From Deltaproteobacteria bacterium (GTDB lineage Bacteria; Desulfobacterota; Desulfuromonadia; Desulfuromonadales; Geothermobacteraceae), in NCBI GenBank assembly GCA_003695205.1, contig RFIO01000019.1, positions 1 through 30,236 on the forward strand: a stretch of 30,236 nucleotides of DNA, given 5' to 3'. Below are positions 1 to 7,945 of this stretch, piece by piece. The translations under genes and the position numbers were made by a program. Positions within the stretch are counted from its first letter, which is position 1, and each line of letters starts with the position of its first letter. The notes beneath the pieces are model-generated. The model was not told the DNA's origin and did not search any database. It saw only the letters and a list, made by a program, of their open reading frames with translations.

Positions 1-1267
1 GGGTAACGGTGAAGGTGGCCGTGCCTGCGGCCTCATCGACACTGACATCGTCGATGGCGAAAGCCGGCGTGCCTTCGTTGTCGATGATGGTGGTGGTCAC
101 ACTGCCGGTACCGACCTGCAGGTTCTCAAAACCGCCGCCGGAGGTTCCCGCAATCTGAACCTGGTAGGCTTCGTTCCCTTCAACTACGGCATCATCGGTG
201 GTGACTACATCAAAGGTCACACTGGTGGAGCCGGCCGGAATGGTGACGGTGGTGGTAACCGGAGTCAGATCGCCGTTATCGGTGGTGATGTGGCCGGTAA
301 CCACGTCGATATCCAGATCGGTGGCCGGAGGATTCGAAACGGTCAAAGTGTAAGTCGCCGTATCACCCTCGGTGACATTGGCCGGGCCGGACAGGTCGAG
401 GGTGACGATGTCGCCGGTTGGTTCGTCCACTATGGTTCCCATTACGGTTGGGTCAGCAATCGTTGCTCCAACAGGATTGGAGAGTTGCAACTGCAGAGTT
501 TCCGAACCTTCGGCCCACAGATCATTAGCAACGGGGACCTGAATCGTTTTGACCGTTTCTCCTGGTGCGAAAGTAATGGTTCCGGACGTGGAACTGAAAT
601 CTGCACCTGATGTGGCAGACTGTCCAAAAGTTGAATAGGAAACACTGACCGGGGTGGTCACCGGCTGGCTGAGCGTTACCTGGAAGGAAATAACGCCGTC
701 GCTCTCGACTACAGTCTCACCCGAGAGATGGATTTCAGGAAGGGTGTCAGTCGGGGATGGGACCGACTCTGCCGAAGTGGTTTCCTCTGGCAGTCCCCTC
801 GCGAAATCCGGTTCGGGCAGGTCGGCCAGAGTTGTTTCGCTGAAGTTGAAGGCAACCGGATTGACTTGTTCAAGAATACGGGTCAGCTCGACAAAGCTGT
901 TGCCTTCGTCTCCGGCTTGGTTCCCCCCGGCGGCAGGTTCTTCGATCAGTTCATCCAGTGAACGTCCTTCACGCAGGGCCTGAATCAGCTGGTTGGCCGT
1001 CGCATCCGCGAGCGCGCCCTGCTCCTGGTCGGGCCAAAGGTCCGCAACCAGTTCGTCCGTAACCTTGATGGCCTGGTTCGGAGTCATTTCGATAGCCGAA
1101 TTGTCGCCGAAATCGACCTGGACCCGACCGTCGGAGGAGGTCATGATCAGCTCGCCCTCGTGGATGACATCCCCGGGCTTGAGCGCCCTGAGCTCGCCAT
1201 CAAGAGTGCGAACATAGGCGTTTCCACTGACCTCGACGACTGTTGCTATGGCTCTGGCTTCTGTCAT
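1..1267 (-). CDS. LapA-like giant adhesin, N-terminal part (retention module plus Calx-beta-like repeats), runs off the left edge
   Basis: The reverse strand reads 422 codons from ATG 1267-1265 without a stop, so this is the N-terminal fragment of a larger protein. A GGGAG-like ribosome site precedes the ATG. Residues about 1-110 match the retention module of LapA-type adhesins, a small beta domain (IATVVEVSGNAYVR, LKPGDVIHEGE) that holds the protein in its outer-membrane export pore. It ends in SLDELIEEPAAGG (about 103-115), where Pro-Ala-Ala-Gly at 111-114 corresponds to the di-alanine site cut by the periplasmic protease LapG in Pseudomonas. After a linker come two repeats of Calx-beta/Ig-like character (about 176-282 and 288-397), each ending in a T(I)xDxE-type edge, and the start of a third near 402. 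Such proteins are secreted by a dedicated type I system, here encoded just upstream on the same strand. The C-terminal RTX/secretion signal lies outside the window. Function as a biofilm adhesin is inferred from family. Confidence 0.88.
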   Translation of the reverse strand, partial: MTEARAIATVVEVSGNAYVRTLDGELRALKPGDVIHEGELIMTSSDGRVQVDFGDNSAIEMTPNQAIKVTDELVADLWPDQEQGALADATANQLIQALREGRSLDELIEEPAAGGNQAGDEGNSFVELTRILEQVNPVAFNFSETTLADLPEPDFARGLPEETTSAESVPSPTDTLPEIHLSGETVVESDGVISFQVTLSQPVTTPVSVSYSTFGQSATSGADFSSTSGTITFAPGETVKTIQVPVANDLWAEGSETLQLQLSNPVGATIADPTVMGTIVDEPTGDIVTLDLSGPANVTEGDTATYTLTVSNPPATDLDIDVVTGHITTDNGDLTPVTTTVTIPAGSTSVTFDVVTTDDAVVEGNEAYQVQIAGTSGGGFENLQVGTGSVTTTIIDNEGTPAFAIDDVSVDEAAGTATFTVT

Positions 1268-1336
1268 GATCGGCTCCCGCTGGAAGTTGATACTTTTGTG
1301 ACCGTATCGACCCTAACAGGGTTTTTGCAAAGGGAA

Positions 1337-1356
1337 AATAGGACCAAAGTCCTATT
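1337..1356. promoter_or_regulatory. Perfect 8+8 bp palindrome between luxR-type gene and adhesin, candidate operator
   Basis: AATAGGAC, a CAAA centre, then GTCCTATT form a perfect inverted repeat 70 bp upstream of the adhesin start and 40 bp downstream of the LuxR-type stop codon. The core GGACTTTGGTCC (minus strand) resembles the GGGACT-N4-AGTCCC-type site bound by DosR/DevR, a NarL/LuxR-family regulator, so it could be the site of the neighbouring regulator. A second, shorter inverted repeat (ACCCT-AAC-AGGGT, 1310-1322) lies between it and the adhesin. I found no convincing sigma-70 -35/-10 pair, which would fit activator dependence. The alternative is an RNA hairpin in the intercistronic message. 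Confidence 0.5.
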
Positions 1357-1395
1357 CGAACCGGGATATCTTTGAAGGGGGGAAGGGGAGAGTGG

Positions 1396-2025
1396 TTAAT
1401 GTTTGCTGGAACGCACCAGCAGCGCCAGTTGCAACCTGTCCCGAACGTCAAGTTTCTGAAAGATGGCGGAGAGGTGGGCCTTGACGGTTTTTTCACTGAT
1501 GCCGAGCTTCTTTGCGATATCCCTGTTGGACGCTCCATGCCCAACCTGGGTGGCTACTTCACGCTCGCGGTCACTCAGCCCTGCGAGAGGATCCGTTTTG
1601 TCTGTCGCAACAGAAGGGCTGAGGTCGACCGGGACCGACTGTATCATGCGAGTCAAAAGGTCTTCTCCCAACCAGTAGCCGCCATTGGAGGTGACTTTCG
1701 CGACTCTTTTGAACAACTCCGGGGCAGAAAGGGTATGGCAACAACCCCGCATGCCCAATTGAAGCAGGTGCATCGTCCTGGAAGGGGCCGGTTGACTGGT
1801 CAGGGCCACGGATCTGGCCTCGGGGATGTTTTGTCTCAGCCAGCTGACGGCTCGACCAAGGGCTTCATCATCAAGGCTGTCAACGTGGAGCCAGACCATT
1901 GGTTCTGCGTTGGAAAAAGGTGTGACGTCTTCTATCCGCGTGACAATGCGTCCAAAAGGGAAGGCCTTCTGCCAGCGAATAAGCTGGCCGGGCATGTCTG
2001 TCAGGCAGATATGAAGATGGGTCAT
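1396..2025 (-). CDS. LuxR/NarL-family transcriptional regulator with degenerate receiver domain
   Basis: The 209-residue protein has a clear LuxR-type helix-turn-helix at about 148-205 (LSDREREVATQVGHGASNRD, then ISEKTVKAHL). The N-terminal ~115 residues have the length and alternating pattern of a CheY-like receiver, but the hallmarks are missing. The acidic pair after strand 1 is absent, the phospho-acceptor Asp position reads WLHVDS with His47, and the conserved Lys position reads GCCHTLS. Phosphorylation by a histidine kinase is therefore unlikely, and control by a ligand, protein or abundance is possible, as in VpsT/CsgD-like biofilm regulators. The ATG overlaps the stop of the HlyD-family gene (ATGA, 2025-2022), so it is translationally coupled to the secretion genes. 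The adhesin gene follows 128 bp later on the same strand. Regulation of the adhesin by this protein is an inference from context. Confidence 0.85.
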   Translation of the reverse strand: MTHLHICLTDMPGQLIRWQKAFPFGRIVTRIEDVTPFSNAEPMVWLHVDSLDDEALGRAVSWLRQNIPEARSVALTSQPAPSRTMHLLQLGMRGCCHTLSAPELFKRVAKVTSNGGYWLGEDLLTRMIQSVPVDLSPSVATDKTDPLAGLSDREREVATQVGHGASNRDIAKKLGISEKTVKAHLSAIFQKLDVRDRLQLALLVRSSKH

Positions 2026-3371
2026 CGTTCCCGAATGGCTGTCATTTTGGCCCTCAGAATCGGTTTGAGCAGGTAAGTCAGTACTGTCTTCTCTCCGGTA
2101 ATGATGTCGACTGTCGCCATCATGCCCGGTATGATCGGCAAGCCTTCTCCAAGGTTCGGTTTGAGCGTCCGGACCCTGGCGATATAGTAGGCATTGCCCC
2201 GTTCGTCGATAACGCTGTCGGCCCCGATTTGCTCAACCCGTCCCTCAAGACTGCCATAGATGGCAAAATCATAGGCGCTGAATCGGACCGTTGCCTTCTG
2301 CCCAGGGCGTAGAAATCCGATGTCTTTCGGATGGATGCGTGCCTCGATAATCAGGGAGTCGTCAAGGGGGACGATTTCAATGACATCGTCCCCGCCACGA
2401 ACAAAACCACCGACCGTATTGACCAGCAGGCGCTTGATAGTTCCCTTGACAGGCGAGACAACATCCGTCCTCTTGACCCGGTCAGCCAACCCGGCCTGGG
2501 CTTCATTCAGTTCTTCTATCTTGCCGAGGGTTTCGGCCAGGTCGCGACGGATTCTGTTGTTGAAAGAGAGCTCAACTTCCCGAACCTTGTCTTCGGCCTC
2601 GCTGATGGCCGATTCAATCCGTTCAATCTGGGCGTTCACCTGGTCGCGTTCACCTTCTGTGGTCAGCAGGTCGCGTTCCAGACGGAGAACCTCGACTTCA
2701 GATACGGCGCCAGAGGACACCAGGGGCCGCGTGACATCGAGTTCCTGGCGCAGCAGGTTGATCCTGCCCTCTAGTTGATCTCGATTGGCCCTGGCTTCCT
2801 TGAGCTCCTTTTTTCTCTGGGCAAGCTGTTGGCGGGCAATGGATGTCTGGGCCTGCCTTTCCGACAGACTGGAAGCGTGAAGGACCTTTTCCCGCGCGAC
2901 AATGTCCGGGACTGCTTTTTGCAGTTTTTCTGATGGTTTGAACTCCCTGTTTTCAGAGAGGGCTTTAAGTCTTTCTGCCTTGGCCTCCAGAGCCATCAGC
3001 TGTGCCCTGCTCTGTCTCAGCTCGGACACGAAGCGGGTCGGGTCAATGCGCAGCAGGGTCTGGCCTGGTTCGACAACATCCCCTTCGGCCACCAGAATCT
3101 CGGACACGACACCGCCATCAACCGCCTGGATGACCTGAACCTGGCGTGAAGGGATGACCCGCCCCTGGCCGCGTGTGACCTCCTCAATCGGGGCATAGGC
3201 GGCCCAGATAATGACCGCCAGAACCAAAAGAAGGCAGAAGTAGAGAAGGGTGCGCGCCCTCAAAGGATCCTGTTCATGGCGAGCCAGATCGACCTCCATA
3301 TCCCATGGAATACGACCTTCCGGCGGTGCCGGGAATAGTTTTTCAAGAATCCTGCCGATAATCGGAGCCAT
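2022..3371 (-). CDS. Type I secretion periplasmic adaptor, HlyD/LapC family
   Basis: This 449-residue membrane-fusion protein bridges the inner-membrane ABC transporter and an outer-membrane channel for one-step export of the adhesin. A short cytoplasmic N-terminus leads into one membrane segment (about 41-60, LLYFCLLLVLAVIIWAAYAP). A lipoyl/barrel half follows (about 70-110, IQAVDGGVVSEILVAEGDVV), then a long Glu/Arg/Leu-rich coiled-coil hairpin (about 115-310). The second barrel half reads VVSPVKGTIKRLLVNTVGG, and the end is of HlyD type (PGMMATVDIITGEKTVLTYL). The start at 3371 (MAPIIGRILEKLF) was chosen over an upstream in-frame ATG at 3485 because the latter would overlap the transporter gene by more than 100 bp. 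The gene begins one base after the ABC transporter stop and ends overlapping the regulator start, so the three form one transcript. Confidence 0.93.
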   Translation of the reverse strand: MAPIIGRILEKLFPAPPEGRIPWDMEVDLARHEQDPLRARTLLYFCLLLVLAVIIWAAYAPIEEVTRGQGRVIPSRQVQVIQAVDGGVVSEILVAEGDVVEPGQTLLRIDPTRFVSELRQSRAQLMALEAKAERLKALSENREFKPSEKLQKAVPDIVAREKVLHASSLSERQAQTSIARQQLAQRKKELKEARANRDQLEGRINLLRQELDVTRPLVSSGAVSEVEVLRLERDLLTTEGERDQVNAQIERIESAISEAEDKVREVELSFNNRIRRDLAETLGKIEELNEAQAGLADRVKRTDVVSPVKGTIKRLLVNTVGGFVRGGDDVIEIVPLDDSLIIEARIHPKDIGFLRPGQKATVRFSAYDFAIYGSLEGRVEQIGADSVIDERGNAYYIARVRTLKPNLGEGLPIIPGMMATVDIITGEKTVLTYLLKPILRAKMTAIRER

Positions 3372-3372
3372 T

Positions 3373-5535
3373 TCAGCCGGCCTTTCCGATGCGACCCTGG
3401 CGCAAGGCCTGGATAACCTGTTCCTTTGGGCCATCGGCGACGATGGTCCCCTGATCCATGACGACAATGCGGTCGACCAGCTCAAGCAACGAGGTGCGAT
3501 GTGTTGTCAACAGCAAAGTACGCCCCCGGGAGAAATCACTGACGGTTTTTTTGATTTCTTCCTCGCTGCTGTGGTCCATTGACCCGGTGGGTTCGTCGAG
3601 CAACAGCACCGAAGGATTCTTGATAAAGGCCCGGGCGAGGGCGACAGCCTGTTTTTGTCCACCGGACAGCGATTCCCCCCGTTCGCCGATCAGCATGTCA
3701 AAACCCTGTGGGTGATTGTTGATGTAGTCGGCAAGCCCGGCCATAGTCACAGCCTCAATGATTTCCTGATCGGTGGCGTCTGGTCGGGCCATGGCAATGT
3801 TTTCCCTGAGGCTGCCGAAGAACAGGGTGACATCCTGTGACACGTAGCCGATGTGGCGTCGAAGTTCGGCAGGGTCGACCTGGCGCAGATCGATCCCGTC
3901 GATGGTAATGTTGCCATCAGTCGGCTGGTACAGGCCAAGGACCAGGCGAAGCAGGGTCGATTTCCCGGCGCCGACCCGACCGATAATGCCAACCCGTTCT
4001 CCTGCCTCAATTTTCAGGGAGATATTCCGTAATACGGCCATGTCCTGGCCGGGGTAGGCAAAGGAGACTTTTCTCAGTTCCATGGCTCCCTTGAAGCCCT
4101 GGCGCGACAGGAACCCCTGTTCGGAAGACCTTTCAGAGGGTTGCTGCATGATCTCGTTGAGAGAATGCAAAGCAGTTGCAGCATGGTGATATTGGGTCAT
4201 CAGCCCGGCTGCCTGGCCGAGGGGGGCCAGAGCACGAGATGAAAGCATGGAGCAGGCGATCAGCCCCCCCATGGTCAGCTGGTTTTCAGAAATCAGGTAA
4301 ACGCCGGTGATGATCAGGGCGACGTTGACCATCTGCGCTGTCCAGGAGGCGGTGTTGAGGGTACCGGCGGACAAAAGCCGCAGACGATTGGAGACCTGGG
4401 CCAGGTAGGCAACGCTTCTTTCCCAGCGTCCCTGCATCTTCCCTTCGGACCCGAGGGCCTTGAGGGTCTCAAGGCCGACCAGGCTTTCAATAAGGGTGGC
4501 ATTGCGCTGTGCGCCTGCCCGGTAGGTCAGCTCGGCCAGGTCGCGCATGCGGGCTTGCGCCAATCCCGCCAGTACCAGGACCAGCAGCATGCCGGCGATG
4601 ATCGGCAGGGTCAATTGCCAGGCGATCAGTCCGATGACGACAAGAAAGACGATGGAAAATGGCAGGTCGATGAAGGCGGTTACGGTTGCTGAGGTGATGA
4701 AATCCCGTATGGTTTCAAACGACCTCAGGTTGGCAGCGAAAGACCCGGCCGACAGGGGCTTGTTTTCCAGGCGAGCCCCAAGGACTTTTTCCATTATGGC
4801 GGAGGAAAGCTTGACGTCGATACGCTTGCTGGCAAGATCAAGGAAATAGCTGCGCATTGTCTTCAGAATGACATCGCCGATAAGGACAATGGCGAGACCT
4901 GAGGCGAGCACCCAGAGTGTGTCAACCGCATGGTTGGGAACAACCCTGTCGTAGACATTTCTGATGAACAGTGGCATGGCCAGGGCAAACAGGCTGATAA
5001 GGAAGGCAGCCACCAGCACATCCCTGTAGAGGGCCCTGTTTTCGAGCATGACACCCCAGAACCAGTGCCGGCCGCTGGTGCCGCGAACGTCCGGACTGCG
5101 ATGGTCGAACCGGTATCGGGGCCTGAGGTAGATCACCTTGCCCAGGTATCTGTCGGCAAGATCGTTGCGGGATATCTCGTGGACCGACTCTGGCAGGTCC
5201 GGGTAGCTGATCTTGAAGGAAGATCCGTCCGCGGCAACACCTCGGATGAGACAGGCCTGTTCATCTTTCAACAACAGAATGGCCGGAAGAAGGTTTGGGT
5301 TGATCCCCCTCAGACCAGTCGTGACCATGCGGCAGGAAAAGCCGGCCCGTTGGGCAACCTTGGGCAGGTGGAGCGGGGTTACCATGCCGTCGCGCAACGG
5401 CAGGCCTGCTGTGGCCGCGTCAGGCGTGATGACGGCATCGTTCTCTTTGAAAACGGCCAGTGCGCATTCCAGGATGGGGTCGAGATGTTCCGGCCGCGTT
5501 GCGTTGTCAGGTTCCCGTTGTTGACGTCCTGTCAT
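3373..5535 (-). CDS. Type I secretion ABC transporter/ATPase, LapB-like, with degenerate C39 domain
   Basis: The 720-residue inner-membrane exporter energises adhesin secretion. Residues about 15-140 form a C39 peptidase-like domain. A Cys is present at 24 (ILECALAVF), but the region that should carry the catalytic His reads LPAILLLKDEQACLI with no His, so it is probably a non-cleaving substrate-docking domain as in HlyB/LapB. The membrane domain spans about 170-440. The nucleotide-binding domain has Walker A GRVGAGKST (519-527), Q-loop Gln567, signature LSGGQ (623-627), Walker B VLLLDE (643-648) and H-loop His679. It is the first gene of the ABC transporter-adaptor-regulator series read leftward. 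A 191 bp gap upstream holds a short palindrome at 5686-5700. No outer-membrane LapE/TolC component is seen in the window. Confidence 0.94.
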   Translation of the reverse strand: MTGRQQREPDNATRPEHLDPILECALAVFKENDAVITPDAATAGLPLRDGMVTPLHLPKVAQRAGFSCRMVTTGLRGINPNLLPAILLLKDEQACLIRGVAADGSSFKISYPDLPESVHEISRNDLADRYLGKVIYLRPRYRFDHRSPDVRGTSGRHWFWGVMLENRALYRDVLVAAFLISLFALAMPLFIRNVYDRVVPNHAVDTLWVLASGLAIVLIGDVILKTMRSYFLDLASKRIDVKLSSAIMEKVLGARLENKPLSAGSFAANLRSFETIRDFITSATVTAFIDLPFSIVFLVVIGLIAWQLTLPIIAGMLLVLVLAGLAQARMRDLAELTYRAGAQRNATLIESLVGLETLKALGSEGKMQGRWERSVAYLAQVSNRLRLLSAGTLNTASWTAQMVNVALIITGVYLISENQLTMGGLIACSMLSSRALAPLGQAAGLMTQYHHAATALHSLNEIMQQPSERSSEQGFLSRQGFKGAMELRKVSFAYPGQDMAVLRNISLKIEAGERVGIIGRVGAGKSTLLRLVLGLYQPTDGNITIDGIDLRQVDPAELRRHIGYVSQDVTLFFGSLRENIAMARPDATDQEIIEAVTMAGLADYINNHPQGFDMLIGERGESLSGGQKQAVALARAFIKNPSVLLLDEPTGSMDHSSEEEIKKTVSDFSRGRTLLLTTHRTSLLELVDRIVVMDQGTIVADGPKEQVIQALRQGRIGKAG

Positions 5536-5685
5536 AGGATTCCCGGGTTTGTGTGAAAGAAAAAAATCATTTCTCCATAGCTCTGCAAAAATGGGACCTA
5601 TATGGTTTCGTATTGCTTATCGGCCCGGAAAGAAAGAGGTTTTAGGTTTTTTTCTTCTTTGCGGCGTGTTGAATAGGCCCGTTTC

Positions 5686-5700
5686 TGACAAGGATTGTCA
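5686..5700. promoter_or_regulatory. Perfect 6+6 bp palindrome upstream of the secretion genes
   Basis: TGACAA, a GGA centre, then TTGTCA form a perfect inverted repeat in the 191 bp gap (5536-5726) between the DUF4301 gene and the ABC transporter, both read leftward. It lies about 150 bp before the transporter ATG. No T-tract follows it on the minus strand, so it does not look like a terminator for the DUF4301 gene. It could be an operator. I see no strong promoter hexamers nearby. Confidence 0.3.
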
Positions 5701-5726
5701 GTTAAATGTTCTCAAGTGTGCAAATT

Positions 5727-7256
5727 CTACAGATCGGCGGATGTCGTATGGCCCGGTCGCAGCAGGTCGTTGACGGTTTTTACCGGCTGGAAAACCTCTT
5801 CGGGAACTTCAACAAACAGGGTGTTCCAGTAGGCCATGGCGCCGTTCCACAAGCCGGGCCTCTCGAGAGCCCTGATTGGCCTGCCCTCAATGCTTTTTTC
5901 GGTCAGGATGATAGCATCGTTGTCAATGAAGGTCTGCAGGTCCAATCTTTCTCCAGCCGGATTGCGCAGGCCGCAGGCCATGAAGACCGGGTTAAAGTGG
6001 GTGGAGTCGGCTACCATATGACGAATCTTAGGATCATTCTGGTCGAGTTGAGCCAGTTCAACGATCTGTCGTGTCACTCCTTCGCTGGTGTGAACCCAGA
6101 ACGGGCCGCCTCCCGGTTCGCCGGTGTTGCGCACCATGCCGCACACCCTTATGGGGCGGTTCAGGCGGGCAAGGGCCCAATCCGCAGGATTATCGCAGGC
6201 TTTTGAGGGCTGGTAACCGAAAGTATCCTTCAAGAAAGCACAAGCTGAATCAACGGCACCGGGTGCCTGGCGAGTCAGGGCTGCCCAGTGTTCACGGATA
6301 GTCTCTTCGAGCTCTACGAGCAAGCCGCCGACAACCCGCCACCAGATATTGACATCGTCCTGGCGCTCCCCAGGTACTACATTGTCAATATTCTTGATCA
6401 GTACCAGGTCCGACCCGGTTGCGGCCAGGTTGCTGATCAGGGCGCCATGGCCCGCCGGGCGAAAAACAAGTTCACCACTGGCGGTTCGAAACGGCTGGTG
6501 GTCCGGCGTCGTCGCGATGGTGTCCGTGGCAGGATCCTGGCAGCTGAAGCTGACATGTATGCGGAAACCGGTTTTTGCTTCGATGGAGCGAACCGTGTTC
6601 GTGGCGAGGTCGGCGAAGTTTTTTTGCCAGTCAGGAGAAACAGTGAAATGGACAGATGATTCGCTGCAACAGGTCGACAGCAATCGGCAGGTTTCCCAGA
6701 GGTGCTCCTCCAGTGGCGTCAGCGAGGACATACCATCGTTGTGGAAGGGAATCAGTCCCTTGGGAGTCCGGCCGTAGTCGAGCCCTCGTGAAGAGAGCAT
6801 GGCGTCGATAAATGGTTCCAGGTCGCGTTCTTTTACGAGTTGTTCCGGGTTCTTGCCCTGCCTGCGGACGACCGCTGAAAGCTCAGGGTAGAAGGCGAAA
6901 CGGGTCAGGCCGCTGAAAAACTGGCGGTGGAACGGGCTGGAAGGGTAATCGCAGTTCAGACGCCATTCTTCAAGGGCTGCATGGCTGTCAAAAAGGTCCC
7001 TGAACATTCGAGTCGCTGCGCCGCTGGCGGGTACGAACCTCGAAAATCGACCTTTCCCGGCTTCCCGATTGAACAGGCCAGATAGCCGCTCCTGGTCGAT
7101 CAGGTCCATTGGGACAATTCCGTCGCCAGATTTGCATGGTCGAATGACGACGATAGGGCTTGGCGGTGAACGGAAAATCCTCAACTGGCGTTCGATCTCG
7201 TCAGCGCTGATTCCGCGTTCAGCAAGCGCATCCAGATCTTTTTGGCTCCAATTCAT
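5727..7256 (-). CDS. DUF4301 family protein, possible nucleotidyltransferase-like fold
   Basis: The 509-residue protein resembles the uncharacterised DUF4301 family in its N-terminus (LDALAERGISADEIERQLRI) and overall length. Three segments are reminiscent of UDP-sugar pyrophosphorylases. FVPASGAATRMF (74-85) resembles the Gly-rich GGxGTRxG loop, PKGLIPFH (165-172) the PKGxxP segment, and RPAGHGALI with VLIKNIDNVV (266-294) the PxGxGxL and DN motifs. A GT-A-like nucleotidyltransferase fold is therefore plausible, though substrate and activity are unknown and the first loop has Ala instead of Gly at two positions. The start at 7256 has an AGGG site six bases upstream. In-frame ATGs continue upstream to 7676 but would overlap the divergent DUF2148 gene. 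It stands alone, with a 144 bp divergent gap on its 5' side. Confidence 0.8.
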   Translation of the reverse strand: MNWSQKDLDALAERGISADEIERQLRIFRSPPSPIVVIRPCKSGDGIVPMDLIDQERLSGLFNREAGKGRFSRFVPASGAATRMFRDLFDSHAALEEWRLNCDYPSSPFHRQFFSGLTRFAFYPELSAVVRRQGKNPEQLVKERDLEPFIDAMLSSRGLDYGRTPKGLIPFHNDGMSSLTPLEEHLWETCRLLSTCCSESSVHFTVSPDWQKNFADLATNTVRSIEAKTGFRIHVSFSCQDPATDTIATTPDHQPFRTASGELVFRPAGHGALISNLAATGSDLVLIKNIDNVVPGERQDDVNIWWRVVGGLLVELEETIREHWAALTRQAPGAVDSACAFLKDTFGYQPSKACDNPADWALARLNRPIRVCGMVRNTGEPGGGPFWVHTSEGVTRQIVELAQLDQNDPKIRHMVADSTHFNPVFMACGLRNPAGERLDLQTFIDNDAIILTEKSIEGRPIRALERPGLWNGAMAYWNTLFVEVPEEVFQPVKTVNDLLRPGHTTSADL

Positions 7257-7400
7257 TTCATCCCTCATGATCAGCAATTGCCATGTAAATTCACTGTCGT
7301 ACGAGAGTAGCTTTTTTCCGCTGGACAGGCAATAATCAGAATCTCGTTTTTGGATCCCGAGAATGCCTGATCCCTGAAGCCCTTTCGCCGGAGGATTTTC

Positions 7401-7928
7401 ATGCCGTTGTTCAACCCGGAAGTCGAGCAGAAATTTCTTTTGCAAGCGGCAGCCGAAATATGTATGGCCGCCCGAACCGCCCCCAAGGGGAAGGGGAAGG
7501 ACTTGCTGGTCACCGCCCTGGTGGATCCCCAGGAGAAAAAGGCCCTGATTGAGCGCATGAACCTTATTGCGGAGCGCGACGGCCTGGCTTTTTTCTCGAG
7601 GGATGCCGGCAATCTTGAGCGCTCCCCGGTCGTCATTCTCTTTGGCAGTCGCAAGGATCCGCTCAGGTTGCCCCATTGCGGTTATTGTGGTTTTCCGGAC
7701 TGCGATGCCATGCTCGAAGCGGGCGGAACCTGCTCATTCAATACCGGTGACCTGGGAATCGCCCTTGGGTCTGCCGCAGCTAGAGCCGCCGATCTCAGGC
7801 TGGACAACAGGATCATGTACTCTGTTGGAAAAGCCGCGATCGAGCTGGGTATGCTGGGGGAAGAGGTCGAAATTGCCTATGGCCTGCCGCTGTCAGTCAG
7901 CGGGAAGAGTCCCTTTTTCGACCGTTAG
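7401..7928 (+). CDS. DUF2148 ferredoxin-like Fe-S protein
   Basis: The 175-residue soluble protein has four clustered cysteines (HCGYCGFPDC giving Cys93, Cys96 and Cys101, plus Cys111 in GGTCSFN). This is the pattern of the DUF2148 ferredoxin-domain family common in anaerobic bacteria and archaea, and the four could hold one [4Fe-4S] cluster. The N-terminal half (AAAEICMAARTAPKGKGKD) is also typical of the family. The biochemical role is not known. A GGAGG site sits seven bases before the ATG. It is divergent from the DUF4301 gene and followed after 17 bp by the Nudix gene, so the two probably share a transcript. Nothing appears truncated. Confidence 0.87.
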   Translation: MPLFNPEVEQKFLLQAAAEICMAARTAPKGKGKDLLVTALVDPQEKKALIERMNLIAERDGLAFFSRDAGNLERSPVVILFGSRKDPLRLPHCGYCGFPDCDAMLEAGGTCSFNTGDLGIALGSAAARAADLRLDNRIMYSVGKAAIELGMLGEEVEIAYGLPLSVSGKSPFFDR

Positions 7929-7945
7929 ATCGGAAGCGAGGTCCT

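Noticed and set aside
1..700. Tandem DNA repeats in the adhesin
   Set aside because: The Calx-beta-like units are similar at protein pattern level but too diverged to be DNA repeats within the visible part.
7257..7676. N-terminal extension of the DUF4301 protein to an upstream ATG
   Set aside because: The extension would run through the first 276 bases of the divergent DUF2148 gene and lacks family similarity. The 7256 start has a suitable ribosome site.
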